Below, piece after piece: positions 22,201 to 34,670 of a stretch of DNA of 64,000 nucleotides. How positions within the stretch are numbered: the first letter of the stretch is position 1; every line of letters starts with the position of its first letter. Origin of the DNA: Letharia columbiana. Taxonomy: Eukaryota > Ascomycota > Lecanoromycetes > Lecanorales > Parmeliaceae. A program made the position numbers and the translations under genes. The notes below the pieces were generated by a model. That model saw only the letters and a list, made by a program, of their open reading frames with translations, made no database searches and was not told the origin of the DNA. Where the stretch lies: positions 744,001-808,000 of the forward strand of contig NW_023501038.1 of assembly GCF_014066305.1 (NCBI RefSeq), read 5' to 3'.

Positions 22201-25200
22201 TTGGTGTACGATCATTCCTCATTGCCCGTGACACTGGCGTTGGAGTACCTGGAAGTTCGCTTAGCATGCTTGTTTGGAGGCTCTCTCCTTCGCTAGCGTC
22301 GTCATCCTCGTAGTCAAAACCGTATTTTGTAAAATGCGGCACTCTGAATACCCAAATTCCAGTGTCTTTTTCGTATCTCACGAACTCTGTGCCACCAACC
22401 TTGCGAAGACGATCGACATGCCTGTTGAAACGTGGGCCACTCTTCTCGGGTAGTAAAGTCCTCCTATCCTTCTGTCTGGGCCAAGAGTTTGCCAGATAAA
22501 TGGTAGATGGCACATTCAGCCCCTTCCCTAGTGCCGGCTTCTTGGTTTGGTCAGGATAAACGGTAAGTGAACGAAGCTCAACGAGAACAATATTGCCGTA
22601 GATTTCCTTCAAGTCTGTGAAAGAGAGATCGACAGGCGTATTGAATTCAACACGGCCACAGCCATCACGCCCAACACTGAAATTTCTGATTTGCTTTCGT
22701 TGGTCTTTGGGCAATTTTTGTAATTCGGTTTCCGATGGTTTCATCCAATAAGCTCCTGGTTGCTCATCGTCTTGGGGCATTTGGAAAGGCGCTCGTGCGT
22801 TGGACGTGCTCGAAGGCTCTGAAGACTCGTCTTCATGGACAACGGCAAGCTCATTGCCTCTCACCTGTTCCATCTCAGGCTGTTGTACGACGCCATTTGA
22901 CTTTGCCCCAGCAAGTCTACCTTGTCCTCGTGAGGGTGTCCGGAGGAAGCCTTGCTCTTCGGCGCTGGGGGTAGCCGAGCTTGTCATATCTGCTCCATTG
23001 ACAGCGATGGCACCATTGACCTGAACACCGTTCGGGTTCTCTCCGTTGCCACCAACAGTGCTAGCATCGAAGCTGACTTTCTTCTTCAAAATGCCGGGCT
23101 GCTTCGACTGATCGCTCTTTTCTGGACTTGGCAAAGCCGGAAGGGCACCTTTGTCACCAAAAAGATCTGGCGTGCGTAAGCTACGATCGATAGTCAGTCT
23201 CTTCAAGCTTCCTGCGCCGCCATACCGGGAGCTTCCAGCAGAAAAAGCACCCGGCGTGAGAATGCTCTCTGAGTCACTGTCCAAGTTTCGACGAAGGTTG
23301 CTAGTGGACAAGCTCTTGCCGAGACCTCGGCCAACGCTACCAAACATCAAACTGCTGCCGAGGCCGCCAGGCGTGCTTGCATTGCTTGTGGCGCTACCAG
23401 GGGTCCCGTAGGTCGAATAAGAAAAGCCGAATCCGCGCTTTTGGGGAGTGACGAGCCGTGAGGCTGCATTTGGAGCCATCTTGTAGTGTGGCAAGACAGC
23501 ATTCTTCTTCGTCTTCTGCTTGATATTGATCGGAGTAGCAATAGGGCCTACTGCCACTGGCGGCGGTGGCAGACCTGAAAATATCGAAGGACTACCGTAT
23601 GCGTTGTTAGGATCAATCAAAGATGCGTTGAAGACCGGCGGCGGCGCTAGTGCGTTTGGCTGCTGCTGTTGTTGCTGTGAACTGCCAAAAAGGCTTGAAC
23701 CCTGGTTATTATTGGTGTTGCCGAAGAGGCTTCCACCTTGCTGTTGCTGCTGTTGATTGTTCGAGCCGAACAAGCTGCCACCCGTGGGCTGTTGGTTGTT
23801 GTTGTTCAGGTTGCTAAACAGGCCACTGCCTGTGCTTCCTGTAGAGCCGCTAAACAGACTTCCGGGCTTTTGCTGTTGATTGTTGTTGTTACCGAACAGG
23901 CCGCCGGCTTGGTTTTGCTGGTTCTGGTTGGCATTGTTATTGTTGTTGCCAAAACCCGGGAAGAGGCCACCGCCCTGGTTTGAATTGCCTGTGTTGGTCG
24001 TCCCGAAAAGGCTACCACCTGTCGCAGCTGGCTTGGGCGCGAAGAGCGAACTTCCGGACGACTGGTTGTTGTTGTTAGTTCCAAAAAGACCTCCTGAAGA
24101 GCCCTGTGGTTGATTGTTCTGGTTCAGATTCCCAAACAGGCCACCCCCCCCTGTGTTATTTGCAGTTTGGCCGCCGAATATACCGCCTGGCTTTTGCTCT
24201 TGTTGCTGCTGGGTACCAAAGCCTCCGAAAGGTGGTTGGCTATTGCTCTGGTTTTGATTTTGAGTCCCAAAGCCGCCGAATGGGTTTTGTTGAGCGGGCT
24301 GCTGCTGAGTTTGCCCAAAAGGAGTGTTGGTCTGGCCAGCATTGCCGAATATACCACCGCTGGTGTTGGTTGTAGTATTGTTATTGGTACCGAACCCACT
24401 GCTGCCAGTCCCAAAACCTCCTCCAGTCGTGGCAGTTGTCCCACCAAATGAGAATGGTTTCGACTGTTGTTGCTGTTGTTCATTGTTGCCACCAAATATA
24501 CCGCCTCCACCACCAAATCCGGACCCAGTGCCAGCTCCTGAGCCGAATCCGGCATTTGTTCCTCCGGTAGTACCAAAAATGCCACCACTTTGCTGGGACG
24601 TCGAAGCAGCGTTGCTTTGCCCAAAGAGACTGCCATTGGTTCCAGGTTTTGAACCAAAGAGGCCGCCACCAGTGCCGGTGCCAAAACCAGATTGAGCTGG
24701 CTGAGTACTGCCGAAAGGAGAGGATGATGCCGTAGGGGGTTGACCAAAGAGCCCGCCTCCTGTGTTTGCTGGTTGGCCAAAACCACCTGTCGTATTCTGT
24801 GGTTGTCCAAACCCTCCGAAGTTGGTCTGTCCGAATGCTGCAGGCTGGCCGCTGGCATTACCGAAGCGTCTTCCTTGGTTGTAATCCGCTAGACGCAGCT
24901 CCTGCGAATGGTCAGTCTTGGGTCTCGCACACTAGGATGAAGGCACTAACCTCGAAAGAGAAATTCTTATATGGCTGCATAAAGCTGACGCTTTGGAAGT
25001 GATTGTTCGTGTTGCCCGTACCCTCCTTCTCAGTGTACGCCGAGAACGGCGTGCTGCCGGTACCCTGACATTCAGCATTGTTCGTGCCAAGAGCCGAGCT
25101 AATAGGGGCTCCAAATGCACCGGTTTGCTGCTGGTTGTTGGTCGAACCAAACCCTCCCCCCGCGTTGCCAGTGCCGAATAAGCCCCCTCCGGTGTTCCCA

Positions 25201-26016
25201 CCTCCAAAGGCTGGCTTCTGAGTCGACCCGAACAAGCCTCCACCAGAAGTATTGTTGTTGTTGGTAGTGCTGCCAAATCCTCCGAATCCACTAGTAGGTC
25301 CTGCGGTAGCTGTACCACTGCCGAAAAGGCCAGTTCCGCCTGTAGTAGTTGAAGCGCCAAAGGCTGGGCGATTTTGTCCAAACGGAGTGGTGTTAGTCGT
25401 GGCAACTCCAAAGCTTCCCGTACCTGTAACAGATTTCCCGTTAGCTCGGTGTTCGGGAAGAGCTTAGCAATGGATGGAAGTTTTCGCGTGGATCAAAGGA
25501 GCCGGAAGACAAGTGGCGTGACATCTTCTTCAATCATACAAGGTCTGCGCAGATGTTGGATCCTATCATAAAGATGGCGATCACAGCGACTGCAAAGATG
25601 CCCAGAAGAAGTGCTGCCCTTTCCAAGTTCCACTTCAAGGATCACCGCGAATGTACTAGCATTCGAAGGTCGATCCGAGACAGCTTGAACCATGAACGTA
25701 CCTGATCCAAAGCCACCGCCAGTATTTGTGCTGCTGCCGAAGAGTGTTGAGCCACTGCCAGTACCGAAGCCGCTGTTCTGTGGTTGACCGAAGCCTAGAT
25801 GCCATAAGATGGGGGAGTCAGACGGTGATATTCCCGGGGCGTCGTGATGGTACCAGTGGGCGCCGATGGAAGCCCGTGGACCAGCTTCGGCGCCATGAAG
25901 GGGAGATTGAGAAATGACCTACCTGTGCCTGTAGTATTATTGTTTGAGCCAAACCCACCAAAGCCGGCGCTCTGCTGCGGCTGGTTGCTATTCTGTCCAA
26001 ATCCTGAGAAAGACAT
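19278..26016 (-). CDS. NUP145: Nup98-Nup96 precursor nucleoporin (Nup145 type)
   Basis: This precursor is cleaved into an FG nucleoporin and a Y-complex scaffold protein. Proposed exons are 26016-25923, 25794-25702, 25423-24951, 24901-21524, 21368-21105, 21051-19447 and 19391-19278, for 2006 aa. The N-terminal third is GLFG/FG repeats with Asn/Gln runs. A Gle2-binding (GLEBS) segment spans the exon 3/4 junction (FQSVSFMQPYKNFSFE then ELRLADYNQGRRFG). The autoproteolytic domain ends in WVFRVPHFTKYGFDYE, with cleavage expected between F1077 and T1078. After it come acidic linkers, then WPYSKRSN, KPAWGPGETLLYAIPG and the Nup96 helical solenoid, ending PLTEDAYLKHTMDLSLQYYK. Six introns run from 49 to 278 nt. 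The exon 4 donor (GTCTGA) is weak and the least certain site. The 278-nt second intron could hide a further small exon. Confidence 0.92.
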
Positions 26017-26856
26017 CGTTGCTGATTATATCGGCGATGGTTGTGTGTGCCTTCAAAGGGGTGGGATTAGTGGAGATGCGGAATACAAGTGTTAAAACAT
26101 GAGAGACGAGAGACGAAGTGTCCAGTCACACGATGAACGCGCAGGCAGAGCGCAATATGTCCAGCAGTAGAAAGGTCTAGCACCCCGCTTAAAGGCGCAT
26201 AGTGTAGTTTGCAAAAAGTAATGAGTTGGGGAGAGAGACTTGGAGCTTAGATTAGAGGAGAATGAAGACGCGCTTTGTATTGCGATTTGAGTAGAGGTGG
26301 AATTACGCTAAGAATTCCACACTAGAGCAAAGTTTCGATACGGTAAGGCTGAGGCTTTAGCAATCAGCTCCGGCAGGCACCCTCACAGGCAACCAAAATG
26401 TTGGGGGGAGCCTTCACTCAATACTCAATTTTATCTTCCAGACCGTGAAGAATGGCATCGATTGGAAAGACAGCCATTCCTCTGATGGTCCAGCATTGAT
26501 TGGTAGTCACGCTCAGAGACTCATCATCTAGTATGTGGAAGGGTCCGTGGATTTGATTGGTCTATGTGCTGATCGACTCCTTTCTTCTACCCGAATTGAA
26601 CTTCATGCTTTATTGATGCTGTAAATCGCTTCAAGACCATGCTCTGGATGACTACAAACTCCACGAATGCCGCGAATTCTCCTTCTCCTTATGCGACACG
26701 AGCTGAGAACGCCCGGTTGTAGTAAGAATCGAAAGGTACTCCATGGTCGATACCCATGACGCGTGTACTGTCTTAGGGTGCAAAGGTCATCCTGACGATT
26801 GCTTATCCAATGGTTAGATTCTCAGACTTCTCTCCAGCCACCATCCGGCTTTCGTG
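26017..26856. promoter_or_regulatory. promoter region of the nucleoporin gene
   Basis: These 840 bases separate two minus-strand genes. They should contain the nucleoporin promoter and the 3' flank of the J-protein gene. No ORF above background or clear motif is seen. Confidence 0.4.
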
Positions 26857-27945
26857 CTATTTCTTTTGACCAATACCCTTCTTCCTTCCCTTTCCCCCTC
26901 TCACAACCCTCTTCCTTGTCTTGGCCGGCTGCACTTCTTCTTCATCCTCGTCCTCAGATACCGGAGTAGCGTTTTCCAGGTCTATCTCCTCTTCGTCCTC
27001 ATCATAGTCTTCAGGTTGTGCTGCCTTCTGCTTCTTCTGTTGGCTTCTCTGGAAAAGCTCTTCGGGAGGTTCCTCGAGCTTTCTCTTCTTTCCATTCTGG
27101 CGCTTGGCACTACTCCTTTTTGGTTCCACGTACTTGGCTTCAAGATCATCGAGGAATGTGTCTGCTCTGCTTCTCTGTCTCTGCTGTATCAGCTCCGTAA
27201 GATCTGGGCCTTCATCCTGTTTCGACCCCTTCTTGTTCGATTTGCCAGAACCATCACCGAAGATTTGATCGTACTTTCCCAACTTCTTCGCATAATCTTC
27301 GGCCTCCTTCCCATCTCTCTTTGCTCTTGCCTGTCGTTGATCTCTTTGCTTCTGGGGTTCTTTGGCGTACGCGTCGTATGCCTCGACCTCGCCATCCTCA
27401 ATCGCGTGATCTATGTATTCACGGAATCGATCTTCGTCATGGAGAGGGTTGCTGAGCATGACTTGACTGAATACAGAGTTGAGCTTGCCCTGAGCTTGGG
27501 TATAAGAGACTAGAACATCACGTTTCTCTTCATCTGAGCCCTGGTATCTATCTTTGAAGCTGCCTATGGTAGTCGACGTAACAGTATCCGCCCACTGTGC
27601 CCGGAAGAAATCAGTCCAATTGAAGTCGTCGTCTTCGAGATCAAGAGACTCTGAGGTATTTCCCGTAGTATCGTAGCGTTTGCGCCGTCGCTCGTCCGAG
27701 AGAATGGCGTACGCGAAGGCAATTTCTTGGAACTTGGCGTGGGCAGTGTCTTTGGCATCGGGATGCGCCTTGTCTGAGAGCTCGTAAGCGTTGGACGTTA
27801 TGCCATGCTATCTGAGCATACCTGGATGATATCGTAAAGCTAGCTTCTTGTATGCGGACTTGACATCGCCGGACGTGGCAGTGTTCTCGATCTCAAGGAC
27901 TTCGTACGGGTTGATGTCCGTGGGAGGGTCTGACAAGTCCTCCAT
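26857..27945 (-). CDS. J-domain protein, DNAJC9-like
   Basis: This is an Hsp70 co-chaperone of the DNAJC9 type; the human member is a nuclear histone-linked chaperone. Exons are 27945-27822 and 27773-26857 (346 aa), separated by a 48-nt intron (GTATGC...CTCTCAG). The J domain is at residues ~13-80: NPYEVLEIENTATSGDVKSA, then KKLALRYHPDKAHPDAKD. The HPD motif is split by the intron and made only after splicing. A DFNWTDFFRAQW segment, typical of this subfamily, follows. Beyond it is a long charged helical region (DRFREYIDHAIEDGEVEAYD). The tail is acidic and then strongly basic (TRKRVVRGGKGRKKGIGQKK), a likely nuclear or nucleolar signal. It is the last gene before the AT-rich block, whose edge lies about 160 bases upstream of its ATG. 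Confidence 0.9.
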
Positions 27946-28107
27946 ATTCGATTTGATTGACAGACGTGTCCACACAGATGTGACCCAAGAGTACTGAAGC
28001 TCTCTACACCACGAGAAGATTGCAGGATGATTGAGGTCTAAGGAGTTGAATATGGTTGCACTTGGGTGTCGAATTTGGGGGTGACGCGACTCGCGATATA
28101 CCGGAAT
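27946..28107. promoter_or_regulatory. promoter of the J-protein gene, edge of the AT-rich block
   Basis: About 160 bases of ordinary composition end abruptly near 28107. After that the sequence becomes almost pure A/T with CpA and TpG missing. The promoter therefore abuts the mutated repeat block directly. Confidence 0.5.
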
Positions 28108-29594
28108 TATATTATATTTTTAAATCTATTATAACTCTTAATCTATAAATATTTCAAGTAATTATTAAATATTATATCTCTATTATTAATTCTTTTTATT
28201 AGATTTATATAATTATTTATTATATAATTTCTTAAGATTAAGATTTTTTTTTTTTTATAATCTCGAATTTATAGTATAAATTTCTTAATTTTAAAAAAAT
28301 TTAATTTAAATTTAAATCTTATTTTATTTATAAAATTCAAATTTCTTAAATTTAGTTTAATATTAAGTTAAACTATTTTATATTAATAATTAATTCTTAA
28401 CTTAATTTTCTTTAATTTTTTAACTTAGTTTCTTTTAATTTTTAACTCTATATTTTAATTTTTTTATTCTAAAAATAAAGTTTTATAGTTAATAATATTA
28501 TTTAAATCTATCTTTAAAAGATATAAAAAATAAAGCTAAGATTAATCTTTTAATATTATTTAAATTATTTTAAATTTTATATTAATTCTTATACTTAATC
28601 TCTTTTAATTCTTTAATTAAATTAAAAAAATTATTAAAATAAGATATAATTCTTTTATTAATTTTAGTAAATCTAAAATTCGATTTAATAATAAAGAAGT
28701 TAGTATTAAGTTAAAATATTCTTAATCTTTAAACTCGCGGAAGTCTAGCGCTTATCGAGTCTAGAGGCTCTAGTATAAGGCCCTCGGGCCTTAAGATAAC
28801 CCTCTATAGATTTAATAGAGTAAGGCAGAGGGGGAAAAAAAAAAAAAGTAAAAAACGTTTTATTAATATAGTATATCGTATCTAGCTAGTTAAATCGACG
28901 ACGATTAAATAACGTCGTTATTCGTTAAATAGAAAGTTATAATTTATATAAGATAATAGATTAATATTTCGTTAAAGCGAGTAATAATTTCTTTACTCAC
29001 TTATTACTACGACGCCATATTATATATTTATATCGCGTCTTCTATCTCTAGAGCTTCGTTTATATTACTATCTTTAAGCGTTAAATAATCTATAAATTCT
29101 ATATCGTTAATCGATAAACTATCTCTTTCTTTCTTATTTTATATAGATATTAATTAAAAAGATATAATATAATATAGTATATTAATCTATTATACTATAC
29201 TCTAATAAGATATAAAATATTAATATTTATATAATTTTATATCTAGTATAATATAGAATCTTAATAATATATATTACGATATAATATATCTATAATATTA
29301 TATTATAAAATAATATATATATAAGATATTTTAACTAAGATTTCTATATTTAGAAGTATAAATAGCTATTCTAATTATTATTCTAGTTAACTATTATATT
29401 AGCTATTATTATTATAGTTATTACTATTATAACTATCTATTATAATTAATTCTATTATAACTAACTCTATTATAACTACTTCTATTATAGCTATTTCTAT
29501 TATAGCTATTATTATTATAACTATTACTATTATAATTATTACTATTATAGCTATTATATAATTATAAACTATTTTAATAATAAATAGTAATAGC

Positions 29595-29743
29595 TATTAA
29601 AATATTTAAGAAGAATAAATTAATTACTCTAGAAGTACTCTAAAACGAGATTCTATATATAGGATAAATTTAGATAACTAATTTAATAAGGTAACTGAAA
29701 AGGCTAGAAAGCTTAAGGGCTAAGAATTTTAATAATTTTAATA
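29595..29743. repeat. left LTR of the small retroelement
   Basis: 149-bp repeat, highly similar to 30916-31064. Most differences between the two copies are A/G or C/T changes. Confidence 0.75.
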
Positions 29744-30915
29744 CGCCTCTATAGTTAAGCGTATTAGCCTATTAATAAAAAACATGTAATTATATAAATA
29801 TCTTATCGCCTCTATAGCGTTATAGGCTCTTTAGATTCTATATTATTCTAATATTTATATCGTCTAGTATTCGTAAGCCCTTTAGACTCTATATTATTCT
29901 AGTATTTATATCATCTAATATTTATAAGTCTTTAGACTCTATATTATCTAATATTTAAAAAGAAAATATAATCGCTATAATAGTCTCGTTCTCGATACGC
30001 TTTCGCTTTATATCTCTTATTATCTTATAATATTACTTTAAAGTTAATTTCGAATACTCGATATAATATACTAGTCTATATATCTTATTATATATCTTAT
30101 AACTCTTTCGATTATTACTTTTATTTATAACTCTTATATTTATAAATATACTAGCTATCTCCTTTATCTTCGTAAGCTTTAACTTTTTCTCCTTTCTCTC
30201 TCTCTTCTAGAAGTATATTTATCGCTTTATAAGCCGTTATATCGAGGGTAATAGCCTAGATTTTAATTAAATATTAAAGATAATCGAGAAGAAATATCGA
30301 TAGATAAAGAATTATTTATTTATTAAGTGTAAGTTTAACGTTAATAGCTATAATACGCTCTTTAAATAACTTAATATAAGTAATATAGTCGATTACGAAG
30401 TCGAATTTATTATATTTAATAGTATAATATTATACGATAAAACGTATAAATTCATTATCCCCGATGAGATAATAGAGATTCGCGAGATAGAATATTATTT
30501 TAAAGTTATAATTGAACTTATTAGCTATAAGTCGTTATTTAATAAGATTATTAATAGTAAGTATTATCGTATTAGTAGTCTCTTTAAAAGAATTCTTTTA
30601 TTTAGCTAGAGCTATAACGGTTAATATTCTAAAAGAGATCTCTTAAGTATATTTTTATAACTTTTATTTACGTAATAAGATATATACGTTAATAAGTTAC
30701 TTTAAGTAGTTTATCTTAGTAAATTAATAAATAAATAACTTAAAGAATAAATCTAAGATAACTCGTTAGACTATAATTAATACTAGTACTAATACTAGTA
30801 CTAGTATAATAAGTACTTGAAATTAATAGAAATTAGAGCTAGAGTTTATAAAGATATATAATAACGATAATATATATAGTAGCGTTATAAAAGCGTCGGA
30901 ACCGAGCTTATAATC

Positions 30916-31064
30916 TATTAAAATATTTAAGAAGAATAGATTAATTACTTTAGAAGCACTCTAAGACGAGATTCTATATATAGAATAAATTTAGATAGCT
31001 AATTTAATAAGGTAACTAAGAAGACTAAAAAGCTTAAGGGCTAAGAATTTTAATAATTTTAATA
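30916..31064. repeat. right LTR of the small retroelement
   Basis: Direct repeat partner of 29595-29743, followed by the ATAGC target duplication. Confidence 0.75.
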
Positions 31065-31426
31065 ATAGCTATAATAATAATAGTTATAGTAGTAATAGCT
31101 ATTAAAATATTAGATATATAAGATATAGAATAAATAAATTAATTCTTTAAAGTCTCTTCGAGATTAGATTTTAAATATAGTATAAAATTAGATAATTAAA
31201 AAATATAATAACTAAGATATACGAGAATTATATTTCGATAATAAGTATAATAATAATAGATATAATAGTAATAATTATAATAGTAATAGCTATAATAGTA
31301 ATAGTTATAGTAGTAAAATACTACGATATTATAGTTATACGATTAATCGTTAATTAAAATAATAATTAAAATAGCTACTTATACTTCTAAATATAGAAAT
31401 CTTAATTAAAATATTTTATATATATA

Positions 31427-32048
31427 TTAGTATATATAAAAGAATAAGATAGAGCTAAGTTATAAAATTTTAAATTTATATATATAATTAATTATAAATT
31501 TAGAGTTACTACGCTCTTTAATTAGATCGACTAAGTTATTATAAATAAATAAATTAGCGTTTATAACTATTAAAATCTCGCTCTCTTACGCCTTTCTTAT
31601 TAAAAAATTAAGATACGTTATTCACAAATAGAATAACTTTTTTATTTTCTATTAAAATTTTGAGATTTTTCTTTTAAATTATAGAGCGTTATTTACGCTT
31701 TTCAAATTTTTAAGAATCTCAAAATTTGATATAATAATTATTAAAGCGCAAGGAATTCAAATATCGCTTACTAAAGTTCGCTCGATAGCCGGACAGCTCT
31801 AATTAAAAAACAGGTATACATTAATTGATTTTAGAATAACTTTTTTATTTTCTATTTAAATTTTAACATTTTTATAAAGATTATAGAACGAAATATAAGC
31901 TTTTAAATAAAAAAAGAATTCTTAAATATAGTCTTATAATTATTAAAGCGTAAGGAATTTAAATATCGCTTATCTATTTACTCGATAGCTCTAATTAAGA
32001 AAAAAATTATAAATTTAATTTATAGACCTTTACTCGTTCTATAATATA
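31427..32048 (+). mobile_element. short-TIR family, internal-deletion copy
   Basis: The left end TTAGTATATATAAAAG and the right end CCTTTACTCG match the two ends of the ~2.5-kb family members (for example 59655-62155), but only ~0.6 kb lies between them. Inside, TTTTTTATTTTCTATTAAAA and GCGTAAGGAATTCAAATATC units are duplicated. Heavily RIP-mutated, non-coding. Confidence 0.65.
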
Positions 32049-32379
32049 ATATTATAGATATACTATATTATAATATATATCGTTAAGATTCTAAATTCAT
32101 ATTAGAAATATAATATAATATTCGATTCTATTTATATTATACTCGAATACGATATTATATTACTTAATATAAAATATTCTATAGAATATATTATATCTTT
32201 TCGATTAATATACGATATAGATAGATTTAATAAAGAATTTTAAAAGAATAATTTAAAGTAAAATTAATTCTATTTAACGATCGCTAGTTTAATTAAATAA
32301 TATATTAAACTTAACGTAACGTAATTATATCTATTATAGTTTTCTATTACTTTATTTATTCTTTTTATTTTATTCTTTT

Positions 32380-32984
32380 TATACGAGTAAAGATCTATAA
32401 ATTAAATTTAAATCTATTTTTTTAGATTAGAGCTATCGAGTAAATTTAATAAGCGATCTTTAATAAGCGATATTTAAACTTCTTATCTTTAAATATTTAT
32501 TAGACTAAATTTAATTTTTCTTTTTTTATTTAAAAGCCTATATTACATTCTATAATTTAAAAGAAAAATTCTAAAATTTTAATAGAAAATAAAAAAGTTA
32601 TTTTAAAATTAAATAATATATATCTATTTTTTAATTAGAGCTATCGAGCGAACTTTAATAAGCGAACTTTAATAAGCGATATTTGAGATCCTTATTCGTT
32701 AATAATTATAAGATAAAATTTTAAAACTTTTATATTATCGAAAAGCGTAATCTTTACTCTATAATTTAAAAAAATAATCTTAAAATTTTAATAGAAAATA
32801 GAAAAGCTATTCTATATGTAAATAACGTATATCTATTTATTTAATAAGAGATCTTAAGAGAGCTAGCGAGCTAACTTAAATAGTCTAATTAAAAAGCGTA
32901 ATAATCTCGAATTTATAATTAACTATATATATAAATTTAAGTTTTTTTAATTTAAATCTATCTTATTCTTTTATATAAACTAAT
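32380..32984 (-). mobile_element. short-TIR family, internal-deletion copy
   Basis: Reverse-orientation copy: it begins ATACGAGTAAAG and ends TCTTTTATATAAACTAATA. The interior matches the copy at 31427-32048. Confidence 0.6.
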
Positions 32985-33009
32985 AAACTAATAAATATTT
33001 AAATATTTA

Positions 33010-33408
33010 ACGAGTAAAGGCCTATGAATTAAATTCATAACCGTTTTATTTAATTAGGGCTGTCGAGTAAATTTGGTGAGCGGTCTTTGATAAGCGATCT
33101 TTAATGAAGGATATTTGAATTCCTTGCACTTTAATAATTATAAGATCGAATTTCATAATTATTATATTATTGAAAAGCGTAAAGTGCGATCTATAATTTA
33201 AAAAAAAAATTAATAGAAAATAGTAAAGTTATTTAAGGGTTAAAATTAGAGTAAGAGATTTTAATAGTTGCGAACGCTAATTTATTTATCCGCGATAACT
33301 TAGTTAGTCTAATTAAAAAGCGTAGCGAACTCGAATTTATAATTAGCTATATATATAAATTTAAGATTTTTTAGATTAATTCTATCTTATTCTTTTATAT
33401 ATATTAAT
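33010..33408 (-). mobile_element. short-TIR family, ~0.4-kb copy
   Basis: Begins CGAGTAAAGGCCTATGAATT and ends TTCTTTTATATATATTAAT. It is less mutated than its neighbours; GGGCTGTCGAGTAAATTTGG is preserved. It provides an empty-site reference for the nested MITE at 45861. Confidence 0.65.
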
Positions 33409-33948
33409 AAGTAATATTTTATTTAAATCTTTTAATATAATAATAAACTATTTAAAGAAAATAACTTTATAACTAATAGTTAATTTTCTAATATAGAATT
33501 ATATATTATATTATTAGAAAAGCTTAATAAAGTATATAATTTACTCTCGTTATTAATATCTTATTTTAAATTATTAATTATAATTTAATTAAGAGAAATA
33601 CTTAAAAAAAAAATAAGTTTAAATTAAAAATATTAAGTTATTTATAATAAAAGAATAACTTCGCTATAAATTAATTTAAATAAAAACTTTAAATCTTATA
33701 TTAAATTACTTTAAATATTTTTAAAAATATAAAGAAAGATAAAAGTTTTTAAAAAATCTTTATATCTTTTATAATAATTTTTATATTAATATTATTATTA
33801 TTATTATTACTCGCTTTATTATTATAATAATAGCGAGAAAAAAAGATAAAATACTATTTCGCGATAATAATATAAATAAACTCTATTAAAGTCTTTATTA
33901 TAGGTTTTATTATAATTATAATAATAGAATTAATAAGAAGATAAAAAA

Positions 33949-34174
33949 ATAAAAGAGATAAAAGAGATAAAAGAGATAAAAGAGATAAAAGAGATAAAAG
34001 AGATAAAAGAGATAAAAGAGATAAAAGAGATAAAAGAGATAAAAGAGATAAAAGAGATAAAAGAGATAAAAGAGATAAAAGAGATAAAAGAGATAAAAGA
34101 GATAAAAGAGATAAAAGAGATAAAAGAGATAAAAGAGATAAAAGAAATAAAAGAAATAAAAGAGATAAAAGAGA
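33949..34174. repeat. 9-bp tandem repeat (AGATAAAAG)n
   Basis: About 25 nearly perfect copies of a 9-base unit. The Leu-Leu-Ser ORF read on the minus strand is a by-product of this repeat and not a gene. Confidence 0.95.
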
Positions 34175-34670
34175 AAAAGAAGATAGTAGAAAAAGAAAAG
34201 TAAAAAAAGAGGAAATTAAAGAAGATATAGTAAAATAAAAGATAATAAAAAGTAATAACAACGATCTATTTATTAATTAATAGATTACTTATTAATTTAT
34301 TTATAATAGAAGCTTTAATAGTAGTAATAATCTAGTATTATATTATAAATATATTATATAAATTTAATAGAAAGTAGATATTTTAATATTACGTCGACTT
34401 TATCGAATTTTAACATTACGAATTTTCTACGTTTTCTTATAAAATTAAATAATAGAAGTAGATTAATACTCGAATATCGTATAGAAAGTAATAAAAGATC
34501 GATTTAACTTAGTTTAATTCGACTCTATAAATTTAATTTATAGATTTATACTTATTTTATATAAATAAGTAATTATAATCTTAATCTAACGTTTTAAAGA
34601 AATTATAGAAATAATAATATAATAGAATAAATTATAGATTTATATCTTATCTTATATTTTTATATCTTAA

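Larger units (their letters stand above)
29595..31064. mobile_element. small LTR retrotransposon with 5-bp target duplication
   Basis: Two 149-bp direct repeats (29595-29743 and 30916-31064) flank 1172 bases. Each starts TATTAAAATATTT and ends AATTTTAATA, the RIP-converted form of a TG...CA terminus. Both outer flanks are ATAGC (29590-29594 and 31065-31069), a perfect 5-bp duplication. The interior is too short for gag-pol. A stop-free plus-strand stretch of about 70 codons near 30385-30600 (containing KFIIPDEIIEIREIEY) is an unrecognised coding remnant. Confidence 0.75.
29316..31427. mobile_element. DNA element with ~80-bp inverted ends, host of a nested LTR element
   Basis: The segment around 29316-29395 (containing AGATTTCTATATTTAGAAGT) recurs in reverse complement around 31345-31427 (ACTTCTAAATATAGAAATCT), with flanking similarity over about 80 bases. 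The interior beside both ends is rich in TAGCTATTATTATAA-like short repeats. The LTR element at 29595-31064 sits inside it. Without that insert the host would be about 640 bp, MITE-sized. No coding capacity remains. Confidence 0.6.

Noticed and set aside
33854..34261. 135-codon Leu/Ser-rich minus-strand ORF
   Set aside because: It is the translation of the 9-bp AGATAAAAG tandem repeat in RIP-mutated sequence.
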